Source: Sodiomyces alkalinus F11
Taxonomy: Eukaryota > Ascomycota > Sordariomycetes > Glomerellales > Plectosphaerellaceae
Assembly: GCF_003711515.1 (NCBI RefSeq)
Contig: NW_021167080.1
Span: 3,384,155-3,448,154, forward strand
Direction of reading: 5' to 3'
DNA length: 64,000 bases
The notes below the pieces were generated by a model. That model ran no database searches, had not been told where the DNA came from, and worked only from the letters and a program-made list of their open reading frames with translations. The position numbers and the translations under genes are program-made. Positions 1-13,500 of the stretch are shown here, in pieces (position 1 is the stretch's first letter; every line of letters starts with the position of its first letter).

Positions 1-3000
1 CTGCCCTCGAAAAGATAGGGAACGCCCTCGCCGGTAGCGTTATTAAAGGAAAAGGTCCTCTTATGGTAGACTATAAGGCTTACGCCCTTAGTAAGGTTAG
101 GAGGCTAGTATCGAGGAGGCTAACTATATACCGGCCGATAAGGCCGTGGTAGAGGGTAGAGGTTAATTTCTTTAGCCATAATAAGGCCTATAACGGTATA
201 AAGATTACTACCCTATTTTTCGATTTATATATATACTAGATCGTTATTAAACTTCTGCGTAACGCTTAATCAGCACTCTAGATAATAGCGAATTTTGAGT
301 TATTCCTATAGCGATAATATAGCCTAAAGATTACTATAATCGGTCTAGATAGAGAAAGATCCTTTTAGAAAGGCCTTAACGAGTAGGCTAAAGAACGGGA
401 TATCTTACTAGAAAGGTCTATACCGTACACGGCTACCTAAAATCCTCGAGTAGAACGCCACGGTAGCGTCGTCTTTACTATCGCGAGGACCTTCGTAACG
501 GCCTTAGGTATTTAATAGGATATATGGCCAGAGATCCTTATTACTATAATATATCTGTATAACCTTATTCCTTATAAGGACCTTAAGTGGAAGTCTTTAA
601 AAGAATAAATAGAGGATTAAATTAATGAATAAGGCCTAAAGAAGATCCTTACGAAGCTAATCGTTAGCTACTTAAAAAGGTATAGTTATAGAGCGTATTC
701 TTTAACCGCTAACTACTAATAAGGTCGTAAACTTAACGCTAAGTTAGCCGAAAGAGTATATATCGGCTATTTAATCGGTTATGAACGCACTAATATATAC
801 CGGATTTAGGTGTTAGAATTAGGGAGGATTCTGCGTATAAGAGACGTTACCTTTAACGAAAAACTCTTATATAAAGATCGCGATATATAGTCGCCGGTTA
901 CCGAAGAGGCCTTCGAGTAATTAAACATGCTAGTGGATTATTAACTCTACGATCCTCTCGCTACTACTACTAACGTTAGCGATTATCTGCTTTAACTACT
1001 ACTAGAGTAGAATACTATAAGGGAGGCCATAGCGGAGGCTACTATTACTGTTACTGCTAGTGCTTCTAGGGGGGTGGATAGAAGTATAGGTTTAATAACC
1101 ACTACAGAATCTGCAGAAGAATAATAATAGTAGGAAGATTAACCTGCTAATTAGGAGGCACGTGGAATAGGGTAAATAAGCCCTATAACGCCGTATATGC
1201 CTCCGGCGGCACCTGCTTTAACGTCTTCTACAACTACACCTATAATTATACCCCTAACAGCACCTATATTCCCTCCTCTAATAACTATAAACAGTCCTCC
1301 TACACCACTAACCGGAACTACGGATCTACCGCCTATTTTTAAACAAGCTAACAAGGGTAACGATGCCGAAGATCAATCTAACGATACGGCCGTAACTGGC
1401 GATATCGTCGCGATAGGATTATTATCCCCTAATTAATCGGTTCTTAACGAGGAACTAACCACTGCCGCCGCCGTTAATCCGGTATCTACGGCTCCTGCTA
1501 TGGCAGAGCCACCTGCTATAGCTAAGTCTCCTTAAATCTCTTTTTCCACTGCTATAGCTAACTAACCTGCTTCTATAAGCAGAAGAAACCGCCCTCCTAT
1601 TATTCCGACAGCCGCTACCGACCGGCGTACCCGTAGTAGGCGTCTAACCGACCGTTATACCCCTCCTTCCTTTTATACCTTCTATAACTAGATTAAGATA
1701 CCGAAGAAGCCGCTGCTACGCCGCGATATACCTAAGGAGCCTCTAAACTAGTCTTAAATACTAAAAAGTTCCCATAAATTAGAATAGATTAAGGCCGCCT
1801 TATAGGAGGTCGGTATGCTTAGGTTAATAGGCACCTTTAAACGGTGGGAATAGTCCCACTAGCAAGAATATAGCTCGAGACTATCTAAATTAGTTCTAAG
1901 GCCACTAGACCTTAAATAGGTTTTTAAGTATAAGGTCGATCCTACTAGTTACGTTAATAAGTTTAAGGCATACCTATACATTTAAGGGGATTAATAACTA
2001 AATAACTACCTTAACGCCTACGCCTCTACCCTCGCTAGAAGGACCTTTAGGTCCCTAGTAGGTATTATAGCCTACTTTAATCTCGAGACTCGGTAACTTA
2101 ACGCCCTTAACGTATTTACTAATACCCTGCTTAACGAAGAGATCTATATTAAGGACCCTCCTAGTTAGTAGTTGCTCTAGTCGGCTACGGGCCTTTAAGC
2201 TTATAAATAGCTCGAGGACCTTTTTAAGTAACGCCCTCCTATATAATGTAGAGGGATTTAACGGCTACGCCGGGCGTTATATAGTCTACGGCGTTCCCTA
2301 AAGCTATAGCACTAATAGCTCTTTTCCGTACTAGGTAAGTGCGGTTTAAAGTAATTAACCGAAGACGATTACGTCTTTAAGAACGAGGTCCTGATTACTT
2401 TCTTTTACGTTAACGATATTATCCTGATCTACTATAAGGAATATTAATCTGCTACAAATAACCTAGTATAGTAGATATAGAAGAGCTTCTAAATCAGGGA
2501 TCTAGGACTACTTAAGTGGTTTCTTAGAATCCGCATAGGACGCGATCGTTAATAGCGTAAGCTATAGTTATCGCTTAATAACTATATCACCAATAGGATA
2601 AAGGCGTTATAGGTGGATTATAGAGATTATAGGGTTAAAAGCCCTCTTCTTTATCCTGACGTTCTATAGCCTGCCGACTAATAAGCCTCCGAAGAGTTAA
2701 TCTATCTATATCTTCGGAAGGTCGGTTCTATTAACTACGCCGCCTATTAGACCCGGCCTAACGTCTCTAAAGCCGTTTTAAGGCTTACCGAATTTAGCAC
2801 TAACTCTTTAAAATAGTATTATAAGGCTACCGATAGGTGCCTAAAGTATCTCGGCTCGATAAAAACCCCATGCCTTTATTTCGGACCACGTAAAGACTAC
2901 TAAAAGCCTATACTTTTCTATGCCTCCGACACCGCCTTCGCGGATAATCGTAAGACTAGGTATAGCTTATAACGTTACACGACCCTCCTTTTTGGGGGTC

Positions 3001-3847
3001 CTATAGACTAGAAGGTAAATAAGTAAATAAGCGTCGTGACCTCTAGTACTAAAGCCGAGCTTATAGCGTTTTTTACTACTACTAGGCAGTATATCGCGAT
3101 AAGGCGTTTAATCAAGGACCTTACCCTTACCTTTAAGGAGGAACTACTAACTATATACTGCGATAATTAATAAACTAAGTAACTACTAGAGTCGCCGCGG
3201 CCTTAGGTTACCTTAAAATTAAAGTATCTTAATATCCACGCCCTTTAGATCCGATAAACCGTTTAAAAGGGGACCGTCTTCATTAATTGGATCGCTACTA
3301 ACGATATAGTTAGCGATAGCCTTATAAAGGTACTACCTCCGTAGAAACACAGGGCGTTTATGTATCTACTTAGTATAGAGGTCCCGCCAAAATAGGATTA
3401 AAGTAATTAATAGGGATAACATTCTTCTATTACGTCTTAATTAAAGGAAAACAGATAATTAGATCGTTGTTTTGAGTGTTTTTATGCCCTATAGACTGTT
3501 ATTTGGGTGCTGTTTTTAATACTTTTGGACTGCTTTTTTGGCTTTAACGCCTATAACGCCGTTAATTAATATCTAGGCCCGATTTACACTGGATTTTAAG
3601 CATTAATTCAACAAGCAGAATAGTTAGGATTAATCCTACTATTCAAGGGGGTATATTAGATGCCTATAGCCACCTTATCGAGGTGTGATAAACTATATTA
3701 TGTTAGACGTGTAGAGTACCTCCCTCCTATATATCCACCCTTATTTCCCCTGCTTTTTCCGTATAGTCAGATATCCCCGTAATATATCACAAACTTTACT
3801 TAGATAAATACATATATAATTCCGCGTACCTTATTTGTGTTCTGACA
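1..3847 (+). mobile_element. Ty1/copia retrotransposon, 3' part, RIP-inactivated (copia1)
   Basis: This is the pol region plus 3' LTR of a copia element whose 5' part lies outside the window. Conceptual plus-strand translation, reading through many TAG/TAA stops, gives in order: integrase (about 120-600, with PQNPRVERHG near 435), integrase C-terminus (LIGYERTNIYRI, near 775), a low-complexity Pro/Thr/Ala linker (about 1000-1650), reverse transcriptase (2030-2560, with FFYVNDIILIYY near 2400) and RNase H (2930-3400, with VVTSSTKAEL near 3028). A purine tract (tcaaggggg) ends at 3651, just before the LTR. The order IN-RT-RH is diagnostic of copia. The 79-residue open stretch at 1197-1436 is a surviving piece of the linker, not a gene. 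Stops fall where CAG, CAA or TGG codons would be, as RIP predicts. No part is likely to be functional. Confidence 0.9.
3652..3847 (+). repeat. 3' LTR of copia1
   Basis: It follows the polypurine tract directly, starts tatattagatgcc (TG changed to TA by RIP) and ends ttctgaca. The length is about 196 bp. The next bases (ttaac...) match the tail of a different copia LTR, so copia1 appears to have inserted inside the 5' LTR of the neighbouring element. The 5' LTR of copia1 is outside the window, so the ends cannot be confirmed by pairing. Confidence 0.7.
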
Positions 3848-6800
3848 TTAACTTATTGTATAACGATTTCGACTACGCTTTATCTAATAATCAAGAGTCT
3901 TACGAAGTGAATTACCTACTCTATTATCTTTACTACTACCGATTTAAGAAGCTATTTAGCTACGCTAATATAGTGTATTAATCTATAAATAACTATTAAG
4001 ATATCGGAATACTAGCTAGTAACCTATAAAACCTATCACGATTAGGAGCTCTAGCATAGTAACTATAAAGCTATAGCCATTAGTAAGAAAGTCTAGGAAT
4101 ATCTACGCCCTAATAATCCTATGTCCCCTCCTTTTCTTTTTTTGATTCATTACGCACATGCAGCCCTAAAGCTATGGCGCGGCGCCTATCGCCCTAAGGG
4201 CTAGAGGCTATAAGAAGCTAGGTATAGTAAGATAGAGCGTACTACACAAAGGCAATCCTCCGTAATAATCTGCCCAATAAAACCTTATATCCTCTTCTTA
4301 AAAGCCTCCTATACCTGCCTACGGTGAATTCTAAGCGTTAAACGTAGTTATGTAAGTAAGCACTACGCCTATATAGCTTATAGATCTAATAGCCGGCGGT
4401 TAGCGTGCCTATAATTCTATAATATAGCGTTATAAGATATAAAGGGATAACTACTATAAATACACTAAAAGCATTAACGCTATATTAAAGTAGTAGAGTA
4501 ATACTATTAATAAAAGCCGTAAGCTACTCCTATATAACACTACGCCTTAAAGGGTATATAAAGCTATTTAACGCGATACCGCTTACTATATAACTACGCG
4601 CCGCTTGGATATCTACGAAGAGTATAATAAATATATCTATACTACTCCGAATAGCCTTAGAAGGCTATAGGAGTAGTTAGTAAGATAGCAGGAGCTATTA
4701 AAGCACCTCGAAGAGGTTAAATTAACGCCTATAACGTATATTTAGGAAATAGACTTCTTTAAAGGTATCTGTGGTATCGCTAGCCATGACTAGACCGAGG
4801 CTAAGAGACGCCTCCTAGATAAGGAAGTAGTCTAACCCAAGGATCTTTATACCCTTAAATAACAATATATCGAGACCAGACTTAGAGACCAAGCAAAGCG
4901 TGGTACTATTACGCTAGGGTATTCCTTACCCTATATATAGGAAGCGATAAGGGTAAAGATACCTTAAAGATAATAGCTAAGGCTAAAAGGAAGGGCGGCC
5001 GTGGGAAGAATAAAGCTAAGAATCCTACTACCGCGGTATCTATAGCTATACCTTCTATTACTTTAACTAACCGCTCTCCTTCTAAAAGACGTTAGTCTAC
5101 TTTATAGCGAGGGGAACCCTACCGCGTTTATACTACGCCTAGTCACGATATTAACGCTTACTATTACTTATTCCCGGAAATAGTAACGGACGGTTAGATT
5201 ACTTACCATAGCACTAAAATAACCGTCTAACGGACCCCTAAGTATAACCCTATAATACGCGCGGAAATAAAAGAATTCTAAGCTATAAAAAAGGTAAAGA
5301 AGGACGTAAGCCAGGACTCTGCACCGTTTAAAGAGGCGTGACTTAACTATAGTAGCGTCCGTAGCGGCGTCTCTCACGTCGTTACTTTTACGGCTAGCAC
5401 TACTACTATCTACCCTCTTCGGGTATCTACTATTTTAGATTCCGGCGCCACTATTTAGATATTTAAATTTTTTTCCCGTTGTTCTGATCTTATACCCGCC
5501 ACGCATGGAGACTACGTAGTCGCTAGTAGTTTATCTCTACCTATTAATGGTTATAGTAATATGAATATAAGATTAAATGGGTAAATAGGAGGCCTTAATT
5601 TCAGGCGCTTAAACGTTGTATACTATAAGGATTTTACCTATAATCTAATTTCTAACTAATACCTACGACTTCGAGGATACTAATAGGATTAGACGCTACT
5701 AAATAATTACCTTTAATATACCGATAAATCTATACTATACTAGCTAAGTCACTACTTCGATTAAACCGTTATTAAATACGTGCCCTCTAACTAATCTACG
5801 GCTGCTTTTCTAGGCTTTTCTTCTACTCGAAAAGCCGTCTATAAATTGATAATACGTTATCTAAGCACTATAGAGGGTATTTTATAGTATCTACGACTAG
5901 GACACGCTAGCCATAAGCCTCTTAGATATCTAGAAAAGCAGACACAGGGGGTTAAGATTAAAGGACTAATAATAATCGACTATAAGGCCTACGAGCTTAT
6001 AAAGATAAAATAGTATATTAGTAGGCGCCCTCGTACTATACTTACCTATATAGGAGAGCGGTAAGCGATTAATTTCACGGATTTTAACCGAACGTCTGAT
6101 AAGGACTCGCGGTTTATATTTTTCACTAACTATTATAGTAGTTTTACGGTCACTTATATTATAAAAAGTAAGCTAGTAGTGGATATCCTTATAATAATTA
6201 AGGAATTCCTCGCCTAGGTAGACCGTTAATTAGGCTATAAGGTGCGTGTTTTCGAATCTAATAATAAGCTAACTTAATCCTACTATATCAATTAATTCCT
6301 GCGTGAAAAGGGTATCATTTTAAAGGTATCTGCTACCGATACTTAAGCGCAGAACGGGGGTGCAGAACACGCTACTACTATAGTGATTTCGAAAGGTCGT
6401 GCGATAAATATCCACGCTAAGCTACCGCTATTTATATAGCCTAAGGCTATTCCCACGGCTACGTATATCTATAACCGCACGCTATAAAGATAGTAAAAGG
6501 ATTAGAAAACACTATACGAGGTCCTCTTTAAGAAAAAGCGGATTTTATTATATCTTCGAGCTTAGGGTTATAAAACGTACACGATAACTAAGGACGCCTA
6601 AAAGGGCACTAATAAGCTATTAAACTATATTACTCCTTATACCTATATCGACTACTTTATCGGCTACGATTCTACTAATATCTTTCGTATCTAGGTGCTA
6701 GGCCGGCGTTACCACCGCGTTATTCGTACGCGCGATATAGACTTTAACGAAAATACCTTTTTTAATAGCGATATTAACGCCTTTAAGGACGACCTCTATT

Positions 6801-7561
6801 AATTAACCGAGGAGTAACTAAAAGACCTGATTGATTAGATCGAATAGGAGAGGGCTAGAGATTTATGGCCGTTTAGAGACGTATAAGCTAAGGACCCCCC
6901 CCTTTATATAACTATTTATTTTAAACTTAACCCTTTACCGGGGCTAGTTCCCCCCGGATCCCCTTCCTCGACGGCGTTACTGCCGTTAAGGTTATAGTCT
7001 GTAATACCGAGCCGTAAAGGGGTAAAGGAGGCTATCTCGAGTGTAAAAGGATAAGATTTAGATCACGAACTATATAATTTAGTTAGTGTAACTCTTGATC
7101 CCGGTATATAGTAGCCTATAAATCTATAGCTTCCCACTCTACCAATAACCCCGCTATTGGTTATAGCGTTAATAGTAGCCGTGATATTAGGAAATCGTCG
7201 TAAAGCACCTACGGCTATCGGCTTCCTTATAGATAAAGAAACACGATACTATAATATCCCTATAATAACGGCTATAGGGCTCCTTATAAATAAAGGAGCG
7301 CGCCCTAACTAGTAAGGCGATAGCTAGAAAAGAGAATATTAAGTAGTAGTATTTAATACTAGCCGTTACGCCCCGGATATATATATATTAAATAAGACTC
7401 CGCTAACTAAATTACAGTTAAAAAGGTCTACGTCTATAGCACTATAATAATATTTAGTAGCGCTCTACGCATCTATTACCCCGGCGGCTATAAAGATCCA
7501 CTATAAAGACCTCCCTCCTCCTCTAAAAAACCCTCGCGATATACCCTTACACTCTTACGGC
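3848..7561 (+). mobile_element. Ty1/copia retrotransposon, 5' part, truncated before RT (copia2)
   Basis: Bases 3848-3889 match the 3' tail of the LTRs at 53411-53476 and 61863-62062 (shared gactacgctttatct), so this is the end of the 5' LTR. A degenerate gag follows (about 3900-5350, interrupted by a LINE fragment at about 4131-4284), then protease (ILDSGATI near 5425), GAG-pre-integrase (LRLGHASHKPL near 5890) and integrase (about 5990-6900, with FIGYDSTNIFRI near 6655). The pre-RT motif DLPPPLKNPRDIPL ends near 7550. The same motif occurs in the copia at 61863-64000, which is evidently the same family. Pol stops abruptly at 7561 where a gypsy LTR begins. Its RT-RH half is not seen anywhere in the window. 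Confidence 0.85.
4131..4284 (-). mobile_element. 5'-truncated LINE 3' end (Tad1-like family)
   Basis: A T-rich stretch (4131-4143) is followed by about 140 bp nearly identical to the 3' ends of the LINEs at 20366, 20600 and 34935. The minus-strand orientation follows from the T-run at the left, which is the complement of a poly(A) tail. The match ends near 4284, where copia2 gag sequence resumes. This is typical target-primed insertion with strong 5' truncation. A target-site duplication cannot be read with confidence. Confidence 0.8.
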
Positions 7562-7907
7562 TGTCAGGTGCCTGCAGTAGTGGTTATAATAGGTCCCTAG
7601 TGTAAACCTATAGCTGTCCAGGCGTGCCTAGTCTAAGACCCCTTAAGGTATAAACAAAGCGGTTATCACACTAGCAAACAAGATAGTCTCTTAAAGTAAA
7701 TAAGGCAGCCCTCGAGGAAGTAAATAAAGCAGTCCTTAAGGAGTAGCGGAGCGTAGTCTTAAGGAGCGGAGGAGCCTCCCCTTAGAAGAAAGGAGGCTAG
7801 CGATTAATCTAATTCTTTAGTCCCCCCCACGTTCTAATCCTATTATAATCCTATCTGGTTTCTTACTTAACCCTATCTTTTCACTCTTTACGGCTACCTA
7901 TTTAATA
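7562..7907 (+). repeat. 5' LTR of gypsy2
   Basis: This 346-bp sequence starts tgtcaggtgcctgcag and ends tttaata (ACA changed to ATA by RIP). A 356-bp copy of the same LTR stands alone at 28298-28653, which fixes both ends. It interrupts copia2 pol at 7561 and is followed by gag-like sequence, so I read it as the 5' LTR of a plus-strand element. Confidence 0.8.
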
Positions 7908-8350
7908 TTTCAATCGCTTTACCCTTTAAGGGCGCGAAGACTGTTGAGGAGAGTTACTAAGATATTTAACTATCACGAAATAAACGACCCTACCTTCGAT
8001 TTTAATAAGGCTACTAGTTAGTTCGAGCGATAGCTCCATAATAGTAAAACCGCCTTTATAGAGGACGCCGATAAGGGTGATAACGGGGATACACCGGGAA
8101 CTAACACGGCTCCTATACCTACTACTGTACCGGCACCTATCCCTACGTCTGCTATTACTTTTACTCCTATCGCTAGCACTATCTTTATTACTGCCTCTGC
8201 CCCTAGTACCGTTCCTATCCCTTAGACCACGACTATAACGGGACCCGCGTATAATCCTAACCTACCCCCGTATATAAACGTTAACCTAGCCATGCTAACG
8301 GAGTAATAACTAGATAAACGCATTAAGTGGATAAAGGCGTAGAATCACCG
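7908..8350 (+). mobile_element. gypsy2 internal region, first piece (leader and gag start)
   Basis: Sequence between the LTR and the point where gypsy1 inserted. It encodes a Pro/Thr/Ala-rich degenerate stretch (about 8100-8260) with stops. It continues at 15631 on the far side of gypsy1: caccg at 8346-8350 is repeated at 15626-15630. No conserved domain is recognisable in this piece; assignment to gypsy2 rests on position. Confidence 0.6.
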
Positions 8351-8799
8351 TGTTACGACGGCTTCCGGTCCTCTATAGTATAGCGGACGATAGGGGACTG
8401 GCGTCGGGGTTTTAGTTTAAAATAAGAAGAGGATATTAACTAAAGAGTAGTAACTGTCGTTCGTAGTGTTTAGTCGTAGTTACGTCGTAAAGACTAGGCG
8501 TCTTCTTTATAAGGTAGAGTCGAGCGTAGACTAATAGTCTAGGTAAAGACTTAGATTAATCGATATCTTATTCTCTAGTAGAAGTAAGACCTAGGATATT
8601 CTGGTTTATATAGTGATAGTGCCTCTTTACCCGTAATGACTATTCCTTGCGTGGTCGCTATACCTAGGTGATTCTATCGTGACCGATTACTTATTAGTTA
8701 TTTTGTCGGAGTAATCGACCCCGGTCCGTCCCGGATAGTATACTAAGTACCTCTATACCTGGTGATACGTGACTTAGCACGTGACTCCCCGAGTCACCC
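8351..8799 (-). repeat. 3' LTR of gypsy1, visible part
   Basis: This is a direct repeat of 15090-15625, colinear from tgttacgacggcttccgg to gagtcaccc, where the N run starts. By comparison with the complete copy the LTR would end near 8886, inside the gap. Confidence 0.85.
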
Positions 8800-9739
8800 N
8801 NNNNNNNNNNNNNNNNNNNNNNNNNNNNNNNNNNNNNNNNNNNNNNNNNNNNNNNNNNNNNNNNNNNNNNNNNNNNNNNNNNNNNNNNNNNNNNNNNNNN
8901 NNNNNNNNNNNNNNNNNNNNNNNNNNNNNNNNNNNNNNNNNNNNNNNNNNNNNNNNNNNNNNNNNNNNNNNNNNNNNNNNNNNNNNNNNNNNNNNNNNNN
9001 NNNNNNNNNNNNNNNNNNNNNNNNNNNNNNNNNNNNNNNNNNNNNNNNNNNNNNNNNNNNNNNNNNNNNNNNNNNNNNNNNNNNNNNNNNNNNNNNNNNN
9101 NNNNNNNNNNNNNNNNNNNNNNNNNNNNNNNNNNNNNNNNNNNNNNNNNNNNNNNNNNNNNNNNNNNNNNNNNNNNNNNNNNNNNNNNNNNNNNNNNNNN
9201 NNNNNNNNNNNNNNNNNNNNNNNNNNNNNNNNNNNNNNNNNNNNNNNNNNNNNNNNNNNNNNNNNNNNNNNNNNNNNNNNNNNNNNNNNNNNNNNNNNNN
9301 NNNNNNNNNNNNNNNNNNNNNNNNNNNNNNNNNNNNNNNNNNNNNNNNNNNNNNNNNNNNNNNNNNNNNNNNNNNNNNNNNNNNNNNNNNNNNNNNNNNN
9401 NNNNNNNNNNNNNNNNNNNNNNNNNNNNNNNNNNNNNNNNNNNNNNNNNNNNNNNNNNNNNNNNNNNNNNNNNNNNNNNNNNNNNNNNNNNNNNNNNNNN
9501 NNNNNNNNNNNNNNNNNNNNNNNNNNNNNNNNNNNNNNNNNNNNNNNNNNNNNNNNNNNNNNNNNNNNNNNNNNNNNNNNNNNNNNNNNNNNNNNNNNNN
9601 NNNNNNNNNNNNNNNNNNNNNNNNNNNNNNNNNNNNNNNNNNNNNNNNNNNNNNNNNNNNNNNNNNNNNNNNNNNNNNNNNNNNNNNNNNNNNNNNNNNN
9701 NNNNNNNNNNNNNNNNNNNNNNNNNNNNNNNNNNNNNNN
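8800..9739. other. Assembly gap (940 N)
   Basis: A run of N within the 3' LTR and adjacent 3' region of gypsy1. Long open frames reported across it are artefacts of translating N. The gap falls where a repeat LTR would confuse an assembler, so its length may be only an estimate. Confidence 0.99.
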
Positions 9740-10350
9740 TCGACTATAATCGTGTCTTATATTATTTTTACGTTTTTCGGTGCTAGTTTAAGTAGTGAAA
9801 TATAGAAATTATTATATATCCTTATTATCGGAGGTAGTGATAGAATATAGTTCGTATCTGACTTTTTCTCTAGGATTTTAAACGGTCCTAATTTTTTGAA
9901 ATCCAATTTATCGCTTGGTCGTTATGTTCTGATATTCTTACGGATAAGGTAGACGCGGTCCCCCCTCGAAAGGGTTAGTCCCTTAATCCTCGATTAATTT
10001 ACGTACCTACTTATTCGTGTTCTGACTATCTCTAGGTCGGTTCGTAGTTCTTCGTGTAGTTTTTTTATGCTTTTAACTGTTTTTATCGCTCTTAGTGCGT
10101 CTAGTCCTTCTAAAGGTTTTCTAAATACTATCGGTATATATCCGTAATTTACTTCGAATAGTGTTTTCTTTATTAACTCGTTTAACAAGCTATTATATAT
10201 AAACTATGTAAGTGGTAGGTATTATACCTAATTATCTTATTCGTACCCTATATAGCATCGTAGGTACTATTCTAGGACTTGGTTTATAATTTCGGTTTAT
10301 CCGTCCGTTATAGGGTGAAACGCTATCGAATACTTATATTTCGTTCCTAG

Positions 10351-10593
10351 CTAGCTTATAACTGCTTTCCAGAAGTTACTAGTAAAGAGCTTATCTCTAT
10401 CCGTGATGATTTTATTCGGTGCGCTATAATCTCTAATTAGGCGGTCGATAAAGATACTTATTAGTTCTTCTGCTATAGTGTTTTTAATATATAGAATATA
10501 AAGAGTGTATTTCGTGAATCGGTCGACGATTATAAATATACTATCATAGGCGATTCCTGTTACTGGATCTTTGGATACTAGAAATCCTGTCAC
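10351..10593 (-). pseudogene. gypsy1 integrase core remnant
   Basis: An 80-residue open stretch that has escaped stop codons. It aligns by eye to the central catalytic region of Ty3/gypsy integrases: SKDPVTGIAYDSIFIIVDRF near its start, then DRLIRDYSAPNKIITDRDKL, and SNFWKAV at the end. The first Asp of the DDE triad is in IVDRF and the second in ITDRD. It is part of the broken pol and is not an independent gene. Confidence 0.85.
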
Positions 10594-13500
10594 GAAGTCT
10601 ATTATAATCGATTTCTATAGTCCGTCTGCTACTAGTAGTGGTTTTAGTAGTCCGTAAGGTTTATATCGGCTGCTCTTTGCTTTCTAGTAAATATCGTAGT
10701 TACGAACGAAGTCCCTGACTCGTTCTTTAGTTCCTGTGTAGCCGTATTATTAGCGTAATCGGTGGTATATTCTATAAATTCCTTAATATCTATGTATCGG
10801 CGAGGCGTGTGCTTCTTTAAACATGGTATCGGTTATCCGATTAATGCTATTTACCTCTCTATCCTTCAGAGTAAGAGCTTCTCCTTCCTATTAGAATATA
10901 GCTTACGGTTTAGGTGATTCGTTAGGTGTCCCTAATCGGCTAAGTGCGTCTGCGCGACTATTTTCGCTCCCTTTAATATACTGAATATGGAAATTGAATT
11001 CGGCTAGGAATTCTGCCTATCGGATCTATCGTTTATTAAGAACCTTAGTAATAGTGAATTGCGCGAGGTTCTTATAATCCGTGTAGACCTGTACCGGGTG
11101 TCTTATCCCTGACAGATACGGTCTTTATTCTTTAAAGGCTTCGATAATAGCTATTAGCTCTTTATTATAGATCTAATAGTTAAGTTCTGGTCTACTAAGT
11201 TTCTTGGATATAAAGGCTATAAGGTATAGTCTTCCTTCTACGTCGCGCTATCCGAGTTATACTCCTAGAGCCTAGTCGGATACGTCTATTTCGAGTTCGT
11301 ATTCTTTATCGGGGTCTAGCATTACTAAGATAGGTTCGCTAGTAACCCTTCCTTTAAGAGCTTAGAATGCTTCTTCTATTCTTTCGTTCTATTCGAAGTT
11401 AAGTCCCTTTTTAGTTACTTTAGTTAAGGGGATAGTAATCTTACTATAGTCCTTAATAAATCGTCGATAGTAGTTTATAAGTCCGATAAAGGACTAAATA
11501 TCGCGAATATTCTAGGGTCGTGGCTATTTAGAGACGTATTAGACTTTCGCCTTATCTATATAGATCTTATTAGGTCGTATCGTATAACCTAAAAAGTTAA
11601 CTTCTTACGTGTAGAATTAAACTTTTTCTGGTTCGACTAATAGGTCGGCGTCTTATAGGAGTTATAGGATCGTGTAAATATATTATTAATATTCTTCGAG
11701 TATCTTAGAGAAGATCAGGATATTATCTAGGTATACTATAACAAAGTGGTCCAGATACTTCCTTAGGATATCGTTAATAAGTGTTTAGAACGATGCCGGC
11801 GTATTTATTAGTCTAAAAGGCATAACGAGGTACTCGAATATCCTCGCTTCGTCCGAAACGCTATCTTCCACTCTTCTCCTTTCTTAATCCTGATTAAGTT
11901 ATAGGCTCCTTTTAAGTCGAGTACCGTGAACTATTACGCTCTAACTAGCTAATCTCGTATTTCTAAGATAAAAGGTAATAGGTAACGGTTCTTAATAGTT
12001 ATATCGTTAAGTTATCGATAATTAATATATAGTTATAGTTTATCGTTTTTCTTTAGTATAAACAGGATCGGGTATCCTGCTAGTGACTATAATGCTCTGA
12101 TATAGCCTTTTACTAGTATCTCTTCGAGATATTCTTCTAAGGTATCTGATTCCTTCTAGTTTAGCCCGTAAATTAGGAAGAATTTTAGGTATATCCCTTC
12201 CTTTAGGGGTATCTCGTAATTATAGTATCGGTGTTTCGGTAATCCGGTTTCTAGATTTTCGGTAAATAATTTTCCGTATTTACGGTATTCTGGTAATACC
12301 TTAGTAAGTCTATTATGATTACTTATTACTAGTCCTTTTTCTGCTTAGACGATCTAGTAGATTCCTTTAATAATATTAGTTACGCGTCGGTGGTTATGCC
12401 GTCGCTACTATCTTAAAGTCTTTCGTACTTCCTTCGCCTTAGTCCCTGACTTCTAACGGCTATCTAAGTCTCCCTAAGGCTCCTTTATCGGTAAGTCTTT
12501 CTGCTATTTTTAACGGATATCGGGATCGGGTAAGGTTTCCTTCGTGGTCTTCTACTTACTCTCTAATCGCCACCGGAGCTAGCTAAGCTTCTAGTCTATA
12601 TCAGGATTCTATTCATTAAACTATAGTTCGCTAAGGATAATATCCTTATAACCTATATCGTATATATCGAACTTTATTATTCCAGTCTTATTCTGGATTT
12701 TAACTTAAAGGTGTATAGTCTCCTAGTTAATAATAACTTCTTTATAGGACTAGTTCTTTCCCGTATACGGAGTAACCTTATACTCCTCTTCTAGGTATTT
12801 TCTAACCTAGGGAATAAAGAACTTTCTCACGGCTACTAGTAAGATAAAGTTTCCTGCTACGCCTATATCTAATAGTACATTTATCTCGTGTTTATTAAGT
12901 CGTATTCTAACGTAATAATACCCTATACTACTACGTGTTATAGAGTATATCTATCAAGTGCCTCTCGTATACTCCTAGTGATAATATACTCTTAGTTTTT
13001 TACCCGTTTAGCTCGGTATTCGAGGGATATTTCCTTATCTAAGAACCCGTACTGGATTAAGAGCCGTTCTATCTATCGTAGGCACTTATCGAGGGTCCAG
13101 AAGCATAACTCCTAAGCTCCTTAGTCTTATTCTAGTCGTCGGATTTTCTTAGAAGCGTATACTATATAGCTAGTAGTGTTATATTTATCTAACCGGTACC
13201 CGTAGCAGTTATACCTAGGTAGTTAATTATCCGATCCTTATAGGCTTATTATTAGGTCGGTAAGAGTGTCTCGGTTTTCCTAAGCGCGGTAAGGTCGCTA
13301 ATATATAGTTTTTTACTATTCCCCGCTAGTGTTTATAGGTATCCTACGGTAGGCGTTATCGAAGTTAAGTTTAGTAAAATAAACTTAGTGGGTCTATCTA
13401 AGGGGTTCTTCCGTAAGCTAGTCGAGTATCCGTAGCTAGGTAGTTTCCTCCTTAATTAGGTCGGCTGCTTCTATAGGTTAATACTAGAAGTTCGTGTTAC

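Noticed and set aside
1151..1436. Opposed small open frames at the start of the window
   Set aside because: They fall in the low-complexity linker of copia1 pol.
8762..9805. Long open frames of 322-347 codons
   Set aside because: They consist almost wholly of N from the assembly gap and start in a gypsy LTR.
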